A DNA stretch of 64,000 nt from Streptomyces spectabilis (GTDB lineage Bacteria > Actinomycetota > Actinomycetes > Streptomycetales > Streptomycetaceae), in contig NZ_CP023690.1 of the NCBI RefSeq assembly GCF_008704795.1, forward strand, positions 2,862,501 through 2,926,500, read 5' to 3'. The notes under the pieces are model-generated. The model searched no databases and was not told the DNA's origin. It saw only the letters and a program-made list of their open reading frames with translations. Shown here piece by piece: positions 34,491 through 43,059 of this stretch (the first letter of the stretch is position 1; every line of letters starts with the position of its first letter). The position numbers were made by a program, and so were the translations under genes.

Positions 34491-35726
34491 ATGCCGACCA
34501 CGTCCCCCGCGCCGTCCTCGATCCGCCGTGTCGCCGTCGCCCCCAGCGGCTTCAAGGAATCCCTGTCCGCCCAGTCCGCCGCCGAGGCCATCGCGCAGGG
34601 CGTCCGGCGCGTCCTGCCCGCCGCCGAGGTCGATCTGATCCCGCTCGTGGACGGCGGCGAGGGCACCGCGCAGGGCCTCGCCGCGGCCACCGGCGGGCGG
34701 CTCGTCGCCCTGCCCGCCACCGGCCCGGTCGGCGAGCGCATCGGCACCCACTTCGCCCTCCTCGACTCGGGCACCGCCGTGGTGGAGATGGCGGCGGCCG
34801 CGGGCCTGCGCCTGGTGCCGCGCGAGCTGCGCGACCCCGGCGCCACCACGACGTACGGCGTGGGCGAGCTGATCCGCGCCGCGCTCGACACCGGTGCCCG
34901 GCGCATCCTGGTGGGCTGCGGCGACTCGGGCACGTCGGACGGCGGCGCGGGCGCGCTCCAGGCCCTCGGCGTCCGCCTCCTGGACGCGGACGGCTGGGAA
35001 CTGCCGCGCGGCGGCCGGGAGCTGCCGCGCCTGCACCACGTCGACGCCTCCCGCGCCGACCCGCGGCTCGCGGAGGCCGAGCTGCTCGTCGCCTGCAACC
35101 AGCACAACGTCCTGTGCGGCGAGCAGGGCGTGGCCCGCGTCTTCGGCCCGCAGAAGGGCGCGACCCCGGCCCAGGTCGAGGAGCTCGCCGCGGGCCTGGA
35201 GCGCTGGGCGTACGTCCTCACCCGCGATCTGAAGGTGACCACCGACCTGTTCCACGGCCCCGGCACCGGCGCCTCCGGCGGCCTCGGCGCGGGTCTCGCC
35301 GCGCTCGGCGCCCGGCTGCTTCCCCGCTTCGACGTCCTGCTCGACCACCTCGACCTGGACGCCCGCCTGGCCCGCGCCGACCTCGTCGTCACCGCGGAGG
35401 GCGCCCTCGACCGGCAGACGCCGCGCGGCAAGGTCCCGGCCGAAGTGGCCCGCCGCGCCAAGCTGTTCGACCGCCCGGTGCTCGCCCTCGCGGGCACCAT
35501 CGGCGACGGGGCGCACCTGGTGCGGGCCGCGGGCGTGGACGCCTACAGCTCGATCCTGCCCGCCCCGGTGACGCTCACGGAGGCGCTCGGCCGGGGGGCC
35601 GAGTTCCTCACCGACGCCACCGAGCGGGCCCTGCGGATGATCGTGCTCGGCTCACGCCTTCCGGGTCAGGCGGCCGTCGCCTCGCTGTCGGTGTCGGGCA
35701 CGCAGCGCCCGTCCTCGGTGCGGTAG
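34491..35726 (+). CDS. Glycerate kinase (GarK/GlxK type)
   Basis: A 411-residue glycerate 2-kinase, which phosphorylates D-glycerate for entry to glycolysis. Family motifs are VAPSGFKESLSAQSAAEAI, VDGGEGTAQGL, GCGDSGTSDGGAGALQALG, CNQHNVLCGEQGVARVFGPQKGAT, ASGGLGAGL, EGALDRQTPRGKVP and AGTIGDG. AAGGAG precedes the ATG. The last about 20 residues (SRLPGQAAVASL...) extend past the normal family end and overlap the class V enzyme gene by 61 bases. With the transporter and two-component system it forms a probable uptake-and-use module. Confidence 0.92.
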   Translation: MPTTSPAPSSIRRVAVAPSGFKESLSAQSAAEAIAQGVRRVLPAAEVDLIPLVDGGEGTAQGLAAATGGRLVALPATGPVGERIGTHFALLDSGTAVVEMAAAAGLRLVPRELRDPGATTTYGVGELIRAALDTGARRILVGCGDSGTSDGGAGALQALGVRLLDADGWELPRGGRELPRLHHVDASRADPRLAEAELLVACNQHNVLCGEQGVARVFGPQKGATPAQVEELAAGLERWAYVLTRDLKVTTDLFHGPGTGASGGLGAGLAALGARLLPRFDVLLDHLDLDARLARADLVVTAEGALDRQTPRGKVPAEVARRAKLFDRPVLALAGTIGDGAHLVRAAGVDAYSSILPAPVTLTEALGRGAEFLTDATERALRMIVLGSRLPGQAAVASLSVSGTQRPSSVR

Positions 35727-37078
35727 CTCCACCGCGCGCCGTCGCTCACCAGCTCCTTGACGGCCCGTACGAACCGCTCGACGTGCTCGTCCGGGGTGCC
35801 CGCGCCGAAGCTCACGCGGATCGCGTTCAGCGACCGCTCGCCGGGCGCGGCCTCCGGGGCGCCGCACTCGCCGGGCTCGTCGGGCGCGCTGCCGAGGAGC
35901 GTGCGCACCAGCGGGTGCGCGCAGAACAGGCCGTCGCGCACACCGATGCCGTACTCGGCGGAGAGCGCGGCGGCGAAGTGCGAGCTGTTCCAGCCGTCGA
36001 CCACGAAGGAGATGACCCCGACGCGGGGCGCGTCGTCGCCGAACAGCGAGAGCACCCGCACCTCGGGGACCTCGGCGAGCCCCTCGCGCACCGTCCGGAT
36101 CAGCTGCCGCTCGCGCGCGACCAGGGCGTCGAACCCGGCCTCGGTCAGGGCCTTGCAGGCGGCGGCGATGGAGTAGGCCCCGATCACGTTCGGCGAGCCG
36201 GCCTCGTGCCGGGCGGCGGTGTCGTGCCACTCGACGTCCACTCCCCCGTCGGTGCGCCGCGTCACCGTGCGCGAGGCGCCGCCGCCGGCGAGGTAGGGCT
36301 CGGCGGCACGCAGCCAGTCGGCTCGCCCCGCGAGCACCCCGGAGCCGAAGGGCGCGTACAGCTTGTGCCCGGAGAAGGCGACCCAGTCGACGTCCAACTC
36401 CGCGATGTCCAGGGGGTGGTGGGGCGCGAGCTGCGCGGCGTCGAGGACGATCCGGGCGCCGTGCGCGTGCGCGGCGGCGGCCAGCTCCCGCACCGGCCAC
36501 AGCTCACCGGTGACGTTCGAGGCGCCGGTCACGCACACCAGGGCGGGCCCGTAGGGGTCCCGGTCGGCGAGCGCGCGCTCCAGGTTCCGCACCGCGTCGC
36601 CGGGCGTACGGGGGGCGTTGAGGTACGTGACGCGCGCGTCGCGCCACGGAAGCAGCGAGGCGTGGTGCTCGGTCTCGAAGACGAAGACCTGGCAGTCGGC
36701 GGGCAGGGCGGCGGCGAGCAGGTTCAGCGAGTCCGTGGTGGACCGGGTGAAGACCACCTGATCGCCCTCGCGGCACCCGAGGAACTCGGCCACCGTCCTG
36801 CGGGCGTTCTCGAACAGGTCGGTCGAGAGCTGGGACAGGTATCCGGCGCCGCGGTGCACGCTGCCGTAGTACGGCGCGTACGCGGCCACGTCGTCCCACA
36901 CCCGCTGCAGCGCCGGGGCGCTCGCCGCGTAGTCGAGCGCCGCGTACGTCACCTCGCCGCCGGTGACGAGGGGCACGGTCACGTCACGGCCGAGCACGGG
37001 CAGCGGCTCGGCGCAGCAGGGGTCGGCGGACTCGGCGGCAGCGGCGGCGGTGGCGGTGGCAGCGGTGGAGGCAGGCAT
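35666..37078 (-). CDS. Class V aminotransferase / cysteine-desulfurase-like PLP enzyme
   Basis: A 470-residue fold-type I PLP enzyme related to SufS/NifS. YAASAPALQRV, FTRSTTDSLNLLA, ETEHHASLLPW, IVLDAAQLAPHHP and the PLP Lys in FSGHKLYAPFGSG are clear. A Cys lies in RDGLFCAHPL, where desulfurases carry their loop, but the context is not the classical one. The N-terminus has a Cys-Cys pair (ADPCCAEPLP). The ATG at 37078 follows GGGAG. A SAM-IV riboswitch lies upstream, so the enzyme belongs to sulfur metabolism; the exact substrate is not known. Confidence 0.85.
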   Translation of the reverse strand: MPASTAATATAAAAAESADPCCAEPLPVLGRDVTVPLVTGGEVTYAALDYAASAPALQRVWDDVAAYAPYYGSVHRGAGYLSQLSTDLFENARRTVAEFLGCREGDQVVFTRSTTDSLNLLAAALPADCQVFVFETEHHASLLPWRDARVTYLNAPRTPGDAVRNLERALADRDPYGPALVCVTGASNVTGELWPVRELAAAAHAHGARIVLDAAQLAPHHPLDIAELDVDWVAFSGHKLYAPFGSGVLAGRADWLRAAEPYLAGGGASRTVTRRTDGGVDVEWHDTAARHEAGSPNVIGAYSIAAACKALTEAGFDALVARERQLIRTVREGLAEVPEVRVLSLFGDDAPRVGVISFVVDGWNSSHFAAALSAEYGIGVRDGLFCAHPLVRTLLGSAPDEPGECGAPEAAPGERSLNAIRVSFGAGTPDEHVERFVRAVKELVSDGARWSYRTEDGRCVPDTDSEATAA

Positions 37079-37232
37079 GGCGAACTCCCGTAAGAGGCAG
37101 GCGAGATCACTGTGCGGACAGCGGTCGACGCGACCGGTCAACGGCACAGGAGAAGTGATGAGGAGATAGGAGATGAGGGGCCTTCGGCCCTATCGCATTC
37201 GCTGGCTCACGAGACTGCTCCCTCGACGACCA

Positions 37233-37257
37233 GGACCCCTGGTGACGCGAGGGGTCC
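37233..37257 (-). terminator. Hairpin overlapping the 3' end of the SAM-IV aptamer
   Basis: On the minus strand GGACCCCT-N9-AGGGGTCC forms an 8-bp stem whose first arm includes the last aptamer bases. It could be an expression platform that competes with the closing aptamer helix, or a plain terminator stem. No T run follows. Confidence 0.5.
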
Positions 37258-37370
37258 GCGCTTGCGGTGAACCTTGCTGTTCACCGCCTGGTCTTCACCC
37301 GGGGCACCCCGCCACGGACGGAGGGTTGCCGGACAGCGGGCCGGGGCCGTAGTCGCTGTCACTCATGACC
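37251..37370 (-). ncRNA. SAM-IV riboswitch
   Basis: Reading the minus strand from 37370, the order GGTCATGAGTG, then CCGGCAACCCTCCGTCC, GGGGTGCCCCGGGTGA, AGACCAGGC, a variable hairpin GGTGAAC...GTTCACC and GCAAGCGCGGACC matches the actinomycete SAM-IV aptamer as I remember it, including the shared SAM-binding core. It sits about 170 bases upstream of the class V PLP gene. Binding of S-adenosylmethionine should turn that gene down. A cmsearch against the SAM-IV model would settle it. Confidence 0.9.
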
Positions 37371-37400
37371 TGCGCAGCATCTTGCCACACGATCTTCAAC

Positions 37401-37440
37401 GCGCAACACCGCAGTCCAGGATCCGGACTGCGGTGTGCGC
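37401..37440 (-). terminator. Terminator after trpD
   Basis: ACACCGCAGTCC (37406-37417) pairs with GGACTGCGGTGT (37425-37436), and outer GCGC pairs too with one bulged A. It lies 17-56 bases past the trpD stop on the same strand and insulates trpD from the SAM-IV transcript. Confidence 0.8.
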
Positions 37441-37456
37441 CACACCCTGCTCGCGG

Positions 37457-38521
37457 TCAGCGGTTGCTGGCCGTCACCCAGCGCGCGAGGGCGGCCCGCG
37501 CGGCGCCCGAGTCGATCGAGTCGGCCGCCTTCGCCATGCCCGCGCGGATCCGCTCCGCGAGCGGGCCCTCGCCGGGCTCCAGGGCGACGAGCGCGGCCGC
37601 CGCGTTCAGCAGCACCGCGTCCCGCACGGGGCCTCTCTCGCCGTCCAGGAGCCGCCGCGCGACCTCCGCGTTGTACGAGGCGTCGGCGCCCCGGAGCGCC
37701 TCGACGGGCACCACGTCGATGCCGACGTCGCGCGGGTCGAAGGCCTCCTCGCGGACGCCGCCGTCGCGGACCACCCACACCCGGGACGTGGCCGTGGTGG
37801 TGAGCTCGTCCAGGCCGTCGTCGCCGCGGAAGACCAGGGCGGAGGAACCGCGCTCGGCGAGCACGCCCGCGAGGATCGGCGCCATCCGCGCGTCCGCGAC
37901 CCCGGTGGCCTGGGCCCGGACCTTCGCCGGGTTGGTCAGCGGGCCGAGGAAGTTGAACGTGGTGCGGATGCCCAGCTCGCGCCGCGCGGGCGCCACGTGC
38001 CGCAGCGCCGGGTGGAACTTCACCGCGAAGCAGAAGGTGATCCCGGCCTCCTCCGCGACCTCGCGCACCCGCTGCGGCGTCAGCTCCAGATTGACGCCGA
38101 GCTTCTCCAGGACGTCGGAGGCGCCGGACGCGCTGGACGCCGCCCGGTTGCCGTGCTTGACGACCTTCGCGCCCGTCCCGGCGACCACGATCGCGGACAT
38201 GGTGGAGATGTTGACGGTCTTGGCGCCGTCGCCGCCGGTGCCGACGATGTCGACGCTCGGGCCCGGCACGTCGATGACGTGCGCGTGCGCGTACATGGCG
38301 CGGACGAGACCGGAGATCTCCTCGACGGTCTCCCCCTTGGCGCGCAGCGCGACGGCGAAGCCCGCGATCTGCGCGTCGGTCGCCTCGCCGCGCATGATGC
38401 GGTCCATCGCCCAGGCCGTGTCGTCGGCGCTCTGGTCGCGGCCGTCGAGCAGGCCGTTCAGCACGTCGGGCCAGGAACGGGCCGCCGCGGTGTCGCCTCC
38501 TGCGGGGGTCACAGCGCTCAT
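37457..38521 (-). CDS. trpD: Anthranilate phosphoribosyltransferase
   Basis: A 354-residue enzyme that joins anthranilate and PRPP in tryptophan synthesis. Motifs are [17 protein letters not shown] (PRPP site), [30 protein letters not shown] and [10 protein letters not shown]. The ATG at 38521 follows AGGAG; an earlier in-frame start at 38575 adds a poor extension. It is not with the other trp genes, and no leader peptide is seen before it. It lies downstream of qcrB but behind a strong terminator. Confidence 0.95.
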   Translation of the reverse strand: MSAVTPAGGDTAAARSWPDVLNGLLDGRDQSADDTAWAMDRIMRGEATDAQIAGFAVALRAKGETVEEISGLVRAMYAHAHVIDVPGPSVDIVGTGGDGAKTVNISTMSAIVVAGTGAKVVKHGNRAASSASGASDVLEKLGVNLELTPQRVREVAEEAGITFCFAVKFHPALRHVAPARRELGIRTTFNFLGPLTNPAKVRAQATGVADARMAPILAGVLAERGSSALVFRGDDGLDELTTTATSRVWVVRDGGVREEAFDPRDVGIDVVPVEALRGADASYNAEVARRLLDGERGPVRDAVLLNAAAALVALEPGEGPLAERIRAGMAKAADSIDSGAARAALARWVTASNR

Positions 38522-38597
38522 GGCCGCTCCTGAGTTCATCGAGGGATCCGTCCCCACCTCTGGGGGTGACCCCACCCTATCCAGCCCGCGGACGGCG

Positions 38598-38630
38598 AAG
38601 AGCCCCGTCCAGGTGCTGGACGGGGCTCTT
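38598..38630 (-). terminator. Terminator after the qcrCAB operon
   Basis: AAGAGCCCCGTCCAG-GTG-CTGGACGGGGCTCTT is a perfect 15-bp stem 36 bases past the qcrB stop. On the minus strand it is followed by CGCCG, with no T run. Confidence 0.88.
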
Positions 38631-38665
38631 GCCGTGGCGACCGTAACGGTCCGGAACCTAAGGGA

Positions 38666-40318
38666 TCAGTGGTGACCGTGGCCGCTCGTGATCTCCTTGT
38701 ACTCGTCGACCGTCGGCTTCGGGATCTGGCCGTCCTCGCCGTACATGCCCTTGGACAGCTTCGCCCGCAGCTTCTGCGAGCCCGTCACCTTGCGCTCGAC
38801 GCCGTTCTCGTCGACCGTCGCGCCGATCTCGAGCGGCTTGTACTGCTCGTGCGCGGTGAGGGTGTGCAGCTGGTCCTGGTCGAGCGGCTCGTGCACCTCG
38901 ATGAACTCACCGTGCGGCAGGCGCTTGATGATGCCGGACTCGCGTCCGTGCAGCACCTTGTCCTTGTCGCGGCGCTGGAGGCCCAGGCAGATCCGCTTGG
39001 TGACGACGAACGCGATGACCGGTCCGACGAAGAAGAAGATCCGGACGAACCAGGTGATCGAGTTGATCGACAGGTGGAAGTGCGTGGCCCACAGGTCGTT
39101 TCCACCACCGACCAGCATGATCATGTACGCGGTGATCCAGGCGACGCCGAACGCGGTCCGCGTCGGGGCGTTGCGCGGGCGGTCCAGGATGTGGTGCTCG
39201 CGCTTGTCGCCGGTGACCCAGGACTCGATGAACGGGTAGACGGCGATGGCCGCGAGGACCAGCGGGAAGATCACCAGCGGGATGAACACGCCCAGGACCA
39301 GCGTGTGGCCCCAGAGGTTGATCTCCCAGCCCGGCATGACACGGATCAGACCCTCGGCGAAGCCCATGTACCAGTCGGGCTGGGCGCCGGTGGACACCTG
39401 GTCCGGTCGGTACGGGCCGATCGCCCAGATCGGGTTGATCGAGGCGATCGCCGCGACGGCCGCGATGACACCGAAGACCAGGAAGAAGAAGCCTCCGGCC
39501 TTGGCCATGTAGACCGGGAGCAGCGGCATGCCGACGACGTTCTTGTTGGTCTTGCCGGGACCCGCGAACTGCGTGTGCTTGTGGTAGAAGACCAGGATCA
39601 GGTGCGCCACCACGAGGCCGAGCATGATGCCCGGCAGCAGCAGGATGTGGACCGAGTAGAAGCGGGCCACGAAGTCGCCGCCGGGGAACTCGCCGCCGAA
39701 CAGGAACATCGACAGGTACGTACCGACGATCGGCACGGACAGGACCGCGCCCTGCATGAAGCGGACACCGGTGCCGGAGAGCAGGTCGTCGGGGAGCGAG
39801 TAACCGGTGAAGCCGGTGAACATGCCGAGGACGAACAGCAGGAAGCCGAACAGCCAGTTGACCTCACGCGGCTTGCGGAAGGCGCCGGTGAAGAACACGC
39901 GCATCATGTGCACGAACATGCCGGCGAGGAAGATCAGCGCCGCCCAGTGGTGGATCTGCCGGATGAGCAGACCACCGCGCACATCGAAGGAGATGTGCAT
40001 GGTCGAGTTGAACGCCTCGGACATCAGCTGGCCCTGCAGGGGCACGTAGCTGCCGTGGTACTCCACCTCGTTCATCGACGGGTGGAAGAACAGCGTCAGA
40101 TACACACCCGTGAGGATGATGATGATGAAGCTGTAGAGGCAGATCTCACCGAGCATGAAGGACCAGTGGTCCGGGAAGATCTTGCGCATGTTGGCCTTGG
40201 CCAGGGAGTAGATCCCCAGGCGGCCGTCGGCCCAGTCCGCGACCCGCTCGCCGGCGGGTGCTTTCTTGCGTGAGTCGGCCGCGGGGGCGGCCGTCGCCGT
40301 GGTGTTCTCGGTGCTCAT
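38666..40318 (-). CDS. qcrB: Cytochrome bc1 complex cytochrome b subunit
   Basis: A 550-residue membrane protein of complex III that oxidises menaquinol. Haem-ligating His pairs are in the helices containing IRQIHHWAALIFLAGMFVHMMRV and FYSVHILLLPGIMLGLVVAHLILV (given here only by their cores); the Qo motif is PDWYMGF. It has eight or more helices and a long hydrophilic C-terminus, usual in actinobacteria. The ATG at 40318 overlaps the qcrA stop (ATGA). Last gene of the operon and a target homologous to the mycobacterial drug target QcrB. Confidence 0.97.
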   Translation of the reverse strand: MSTENTTATAAPAADSRKKAPAGERVADWADGRLGIYSLAKANMRKIFPDHWSFMLGEICLYSFIIIILTGVYLTLFFHPSMNEVEYHGSYVPLQGQLMSEAFNSTMHISFDVRGGLLIRQIHHWAALIFLAGMFVHMMRVFFTGAFRKPREVNWLFGFLLFVLGMFTGFTGYSLPDDLLSGTGVRFMQGAVLSVPIVGTYLSMFLFGGEFPGGDFVARFYSVHILLLPGIMLGLVVAHLILVFYHKHTQFAGPGKTNKNVVGMPLLPVYMAKAGGFFFLVFGVIAAVAAIASINPIWAIGPYRPDQVSTGAQPDWYMGFAEGLIRVMPGWEINLWGHTLVLGVFIPLVIFPLVLAAIAVYPFIESWVTGDKREHHILDRPRNAPTRTAFGVAWITAYMIMLVGGGNDLWATHFHLSINSITWFVRIFFFVGPVIAFVVTKRICLGLQRRDKDKVLHGRESGIIKRLPHGEFIEVHEPLDQDQLHTLTAHEQYKPLEIGATVDENGVERKVTGSQKLRAKLSKGMYGEDGQIPKPTVDEYKEITSGHGHH

Positions 40319-41367
40319 CCGCGCTCCCAGAAGGCAGGACCGACGGGCTCTTCGAAGTCGCCGTGCGCCTCGAGGTAGCCCTCCTCGTTCACGCCGATCT
40401 TCAGCTGCGGAAGGGCGTGACCGGCGGGGCCGAAGATGACTCGGGCGCCGTCGGAGAGGTCGAAGGTGGACTGGTGGCACGGGCAGAGGACGTGGTGCGT
40501 CTGCTGCTCGTACAGGGAGATCGGGCAGCCCACGTGGGTGCAGATCTTGGAGTACGCGACGATGCCCTCGTGCGACCACGCCAGCTCGCGCTTGTCCTTG
40601 ATGTCGGCCGGCTGGAGCCGGACGATCATCAGGGCGGCCTTGGCGATCTGGGTCTGGAAGTCGTGGTCGTGCTCCTCCAGGCCTTCCGGCTTGGCGAAGG
40701 TCAGCGAACCGACGGCCACGTCCGAGGGACGCAGCGGCTCGTTCGTGTTCATGTTCACGAGCAGCTTGCCCTTGGACCACAGGGTGTGCCGCAGCTTGTC
40801 CTCCGGCAGCGGACCGAGGTCACGCAGCAGGACGACGCCGGACAGCGGAACCAGGGTCAGCGCGCCGAACATGGTGTTGCGGATCAGCTTGCGCCGGCCG
40901 AGCTGGGACTCCTTCGCGCCCTGCGCGAAGTCCGCCATGACCTTGGCCTTGACGTCCGGCTCGGCCTCGATCGCGTGCCGCTCGTCGGCGACCTCTTCGT
41001 CGGACATCAGGGTGCGGGCCCAGTGGACCGCGCCCGCGCCGATGCAGAACAGCGCCACGCCGAGGGTCATGCCGAGCGCGAAGTTCAGCGCGCTGATGTG
41101 CCCGATCGGCCAGATGTAGACGTTCTTGTCGACCGGGAACGCCACGTACGAGGCGATGAAGCCGACGGTCGCCAGCATCGAGATGGTGAAGAGCATCGCG
41201 ACCGTGCGCTCGGAGCGCCGGGCGGCCTTCTCGTCGATGTCCTGGACGCGGTGCTCGTGCGGCGGCAGGCCCGGGTCCGCGAACGGGTCCTCGGCTACGG
41301 CCACCGCGCCGTGCGCGGACTCCTGCTCGCTCGGCAGGTTCTCTTCTGGGGTTTCTTGGCTACTCAT
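40315..41367 (-). CDS. qcrA: Rieske iron-sulfur subunit of cytochrome bc1
   Basis: A 350-residue subunit. It has three N-terminal membrane segments, an actinobacterial feature, and a C-terminal Rieske domain with cluster ligands in CTHVGCPI and CPCHQSTFD. The start at 41367 (MSSQETPEE) overlaps the qcrC stop (ATGA); an earlier in-frame start exists inside qcrC. It passes electrons from menaquinol to cytochrome cc. The acidic first 60 residues are cytoplasmic. Confidence 0.96.
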   Translation of the reverse strand: MSSQETPEENLPSEQESAHGAVAVAEDPFADPGLPPHEHRVQDIDEKAARRSERTVAMLFTISMLATVGFIASYVAFPVDKNVYIWPIGHISALNFALGMTLGVALFCIGAGAVHWARTLMSDEEVADERHAIEAEPDVKAKVMADFAQGAKESQLGRRKLIRNTMFGALTLVPLSGVVLLRDLGPLPEDKLRHTLWSKGKLLVNMNTNEPLRPSDVAVGSLTFAKPEGLEEHDHDFQTQIAKAALMIVRLQPADIKDKRELAWSHEGIVAYSKICTHVGCPISLYEQQTHHVLCPCHQSTFDLSDGARVIFGPAGHALPQLKIGVNEEGYLEAHGDFEEPVGPAFWERG

Positions 41368-42173
41368 GACTTCTTGGCCTTTGCGGTCCGGGCGGCGACC
41401 CACACGGCGACCGCGATCAGCGCGCCGAGGCCGAAGATCCAGGCGAACAGACCCTCGCTGACCGGTCCGAGACCGCCCAGCTTGAGGCCGCCCGGGCTCT
41501 CGGTCTTCTCGCTGTTGACCGCGTCGATGTACGCGATGATTTCCTTCTTGTTCTTCTCCGGCATCGTCGTGTCGGGGAAGGAAGGCATGTTCTGCGGGCC
41601 GGTCTGCATGGCCTCGTAGATGTGCTTCTTGCTGACGCCTTCGAGGCTCGGCGCGAACTTGCCGTGGGTCAGCGCGCCACCCTCACCGGTGAAGTTGTGG
41701 CACTGGGCACAGTTGGTGCGGAACAGCTCGCCGCCCTTGGCGATGTCGGCGCCCTTCGGGTCGACCTGCTTCTCGGTCGGGACGGAGGGGCCGGCACCGA
41801 GCGAGGCCACGTACGCGGCCAGCTGGTCGATCTCGGCCTGGCTGTAGATGACCTTCTTCTTCGGCGCCTGGGCGCCCTGCTGCTGCAGCGGCATCCGGCC
41901 GGTGCCGACCTGGAAGTCGACAGCCGCGGCGCCGACGCCGACCAGGCTCGGGCCGTCGGAGCCGCCCTGACCGCCGGTTCCGTGGCAGCTGGAGCAGCCC
42001 ACGGCATAGAGCTTCTTGCCCTCGTCAATGGCGAGGGACTGAGCGGTTTCGTCGGCCTGCGCCTTGTCCGCCGGGGCGAACGCGGCGTACAGCCCCCCGG
42101 TGGCCGCCAGCGCGAGGAGTAGGACGACGACCGCCGCCAGCGGATGGCGTCGTCGTGCGGAGAGCTTTTTCAC
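41364..42173 (-). CDS. qcrC: Dihaem cytochrome c subunit of bc1 complex
   Basis: A 269-residue membrane-anchored cytochrome cc. After an N-terminal segment (HPLAAVVVLLLALAATGGLYA) come two c-type haem sites, VGCSSCHGTGG and TNCAQCHNF, then a C-terminal helix (FAWIFGLGALIAVAVWVAA). In actinobacteria it replaces soluble cytochrome c and links bc1 directly to aa3 oxidase. The start is GTG. It is the first of three coupled genes, 101 bases after ctaE. Confidence 0.97.
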   Translation of the reverse strand: MKKLSARRRHPLAAVVVLLLALAATGGLYAAFAPADKAQADETAQSLAIDEGKKLYAVGCSSCHGTGGQGGSDGPSLVGVGAAAVDFQVGTGRMPLQQQGAQAPKKKVIYSQAEIDQLAAYVASLGAGPSVPTEKQVDPKGADIAKGGELFRTNCAQCHNFTGEGGALTHGKFAPSLEGVSKKHIYEAMQTGPQNMPSFPDTTMPEKNKKEIIAYIDAVNSEKTESPGGLKLGGLGPVSEGLFAWIFGLGALIAVAVWVAARTAKAKKS

Positions 42174-42274
42174 GGATTACCCCGGTGTCAGGATCTTCTG
42201 CGTCGATGCTTCTGGAATGTGTCGGTACGTCGGGCGCGTCGGACGGCACTGGGCCGCCGTGCTCCCGGCGCCGA

Positions 42275-42895
42275 CTACTTGATCATGTAGATCGTGGCGA
42301 AGAGGCCGATCCAGACGACATCGACGAAGTGCCAGTAGTAGGACACGACGATGGCGGCGGTCGCCTGCTCGTGGGTGAACCTCCTGGCCGCGTACGTACG
42401 GCCGAGGACCAGCAGGAAGGCGATGAGACCGCCCGTCACATGCAGTCCGTGGAAGCCGGTGGTCAGGTAGAAGACCGAGCCGTAGGGGTCCGACGAGAGC
42501 GAAAGGCCCTCGTGCTTGACCAGCTCGGTGTACTCGAAGACCTGGCCGCCGATGAAGATCGCACCCATGATGAAGGTGACGATGAACCACATCCGGAGCT
42601 TCTTCACGTCACCGCGCTCGGCGGCGAACACGCCGAGCTGACAGGTGAGGGAGGAAAGCACCAGGATCGTGGTGTTGGTCGCCGAGAACGGGAAGTTCAG
42701 GGCATCGGCCATTTCCTTCCAGTGGTCGGGACCGGTCACCGATCGCAGGGTGAAGTACATCGCGAAGAGGGCCGCGAAGAACATCAGCTCGGAACTCAGC
42801 CAGATGATGGTTCCGACGCTGGTGAGGTTCGGTCGATTGACCGGCGGGTGCGCGTGCCCGGTGTCTACTGTCGTTGCTGTCGCCACGACCGACAT
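42275..42895 (-). CDS. ctaE: Cytochrome c oxidase subunit III
   Basis: A 206-residue protein with five membrane helices, typical of actinobacterial subunit III. Signature pieces are [35 protein letters not shown] and [15 protein letters not shown]. The ATG at 42895 lies in a palindrome and lacks a Shine-Dalgarno. It precedes qcrCAB on the same strand as in mycobacteria, so oxidase and bc1 synthesis are tied together, while ctaCDF form a separate operon. Confidence 0.95.
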   Translation of the reverse strand: MSVVATATTVDTGHAHPPVNRPNLTSVGTIIWLSSELMFFAALFAMYFTLRSVTGPDHWKEMADALNFPFSATNTTILVLSSLTCQLGVFAAERGDVKKLRMWFIVTFIMGAIFIGGQVFEYTELVKHEGLSLSSDPYGSVFYLTTGFHGLHVTGGLIAFLLVLGRTYAARRFTHEQATAAIVVSYYWHFVDVVWIGLFATIYMIK

Positions 42896-42906
42896 TATGT
42901 CGGTCG
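42886..42906. promoter_or_regulatory. Palindrome over the ctaE start codon
   Basis: CGACCGACA-TTA-TGTCGGTCG is a perfect 9-bp inverted repeat whose centre is the ctaE start codon. It may be an operator or a start-region hairpin that limits translation. It lies in the gap between ctaE and the divergent receiver-domain gene. Confidence 0.45.
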
Positions 42907-43059
42907 CTTATCCCGCCCTCACCCCGGGGGGTGCCGTTCGGAGTGTCTGCGGCGTGTGTCCTGCCCGGATGGCCCATCGCGGCACTGTCCGAACCGGTGT
43001 TGACGGGGTGTCGGGAGGAGTAGCATCCGCGCGAGATCCCTCGACGACGCGGAGGAACC

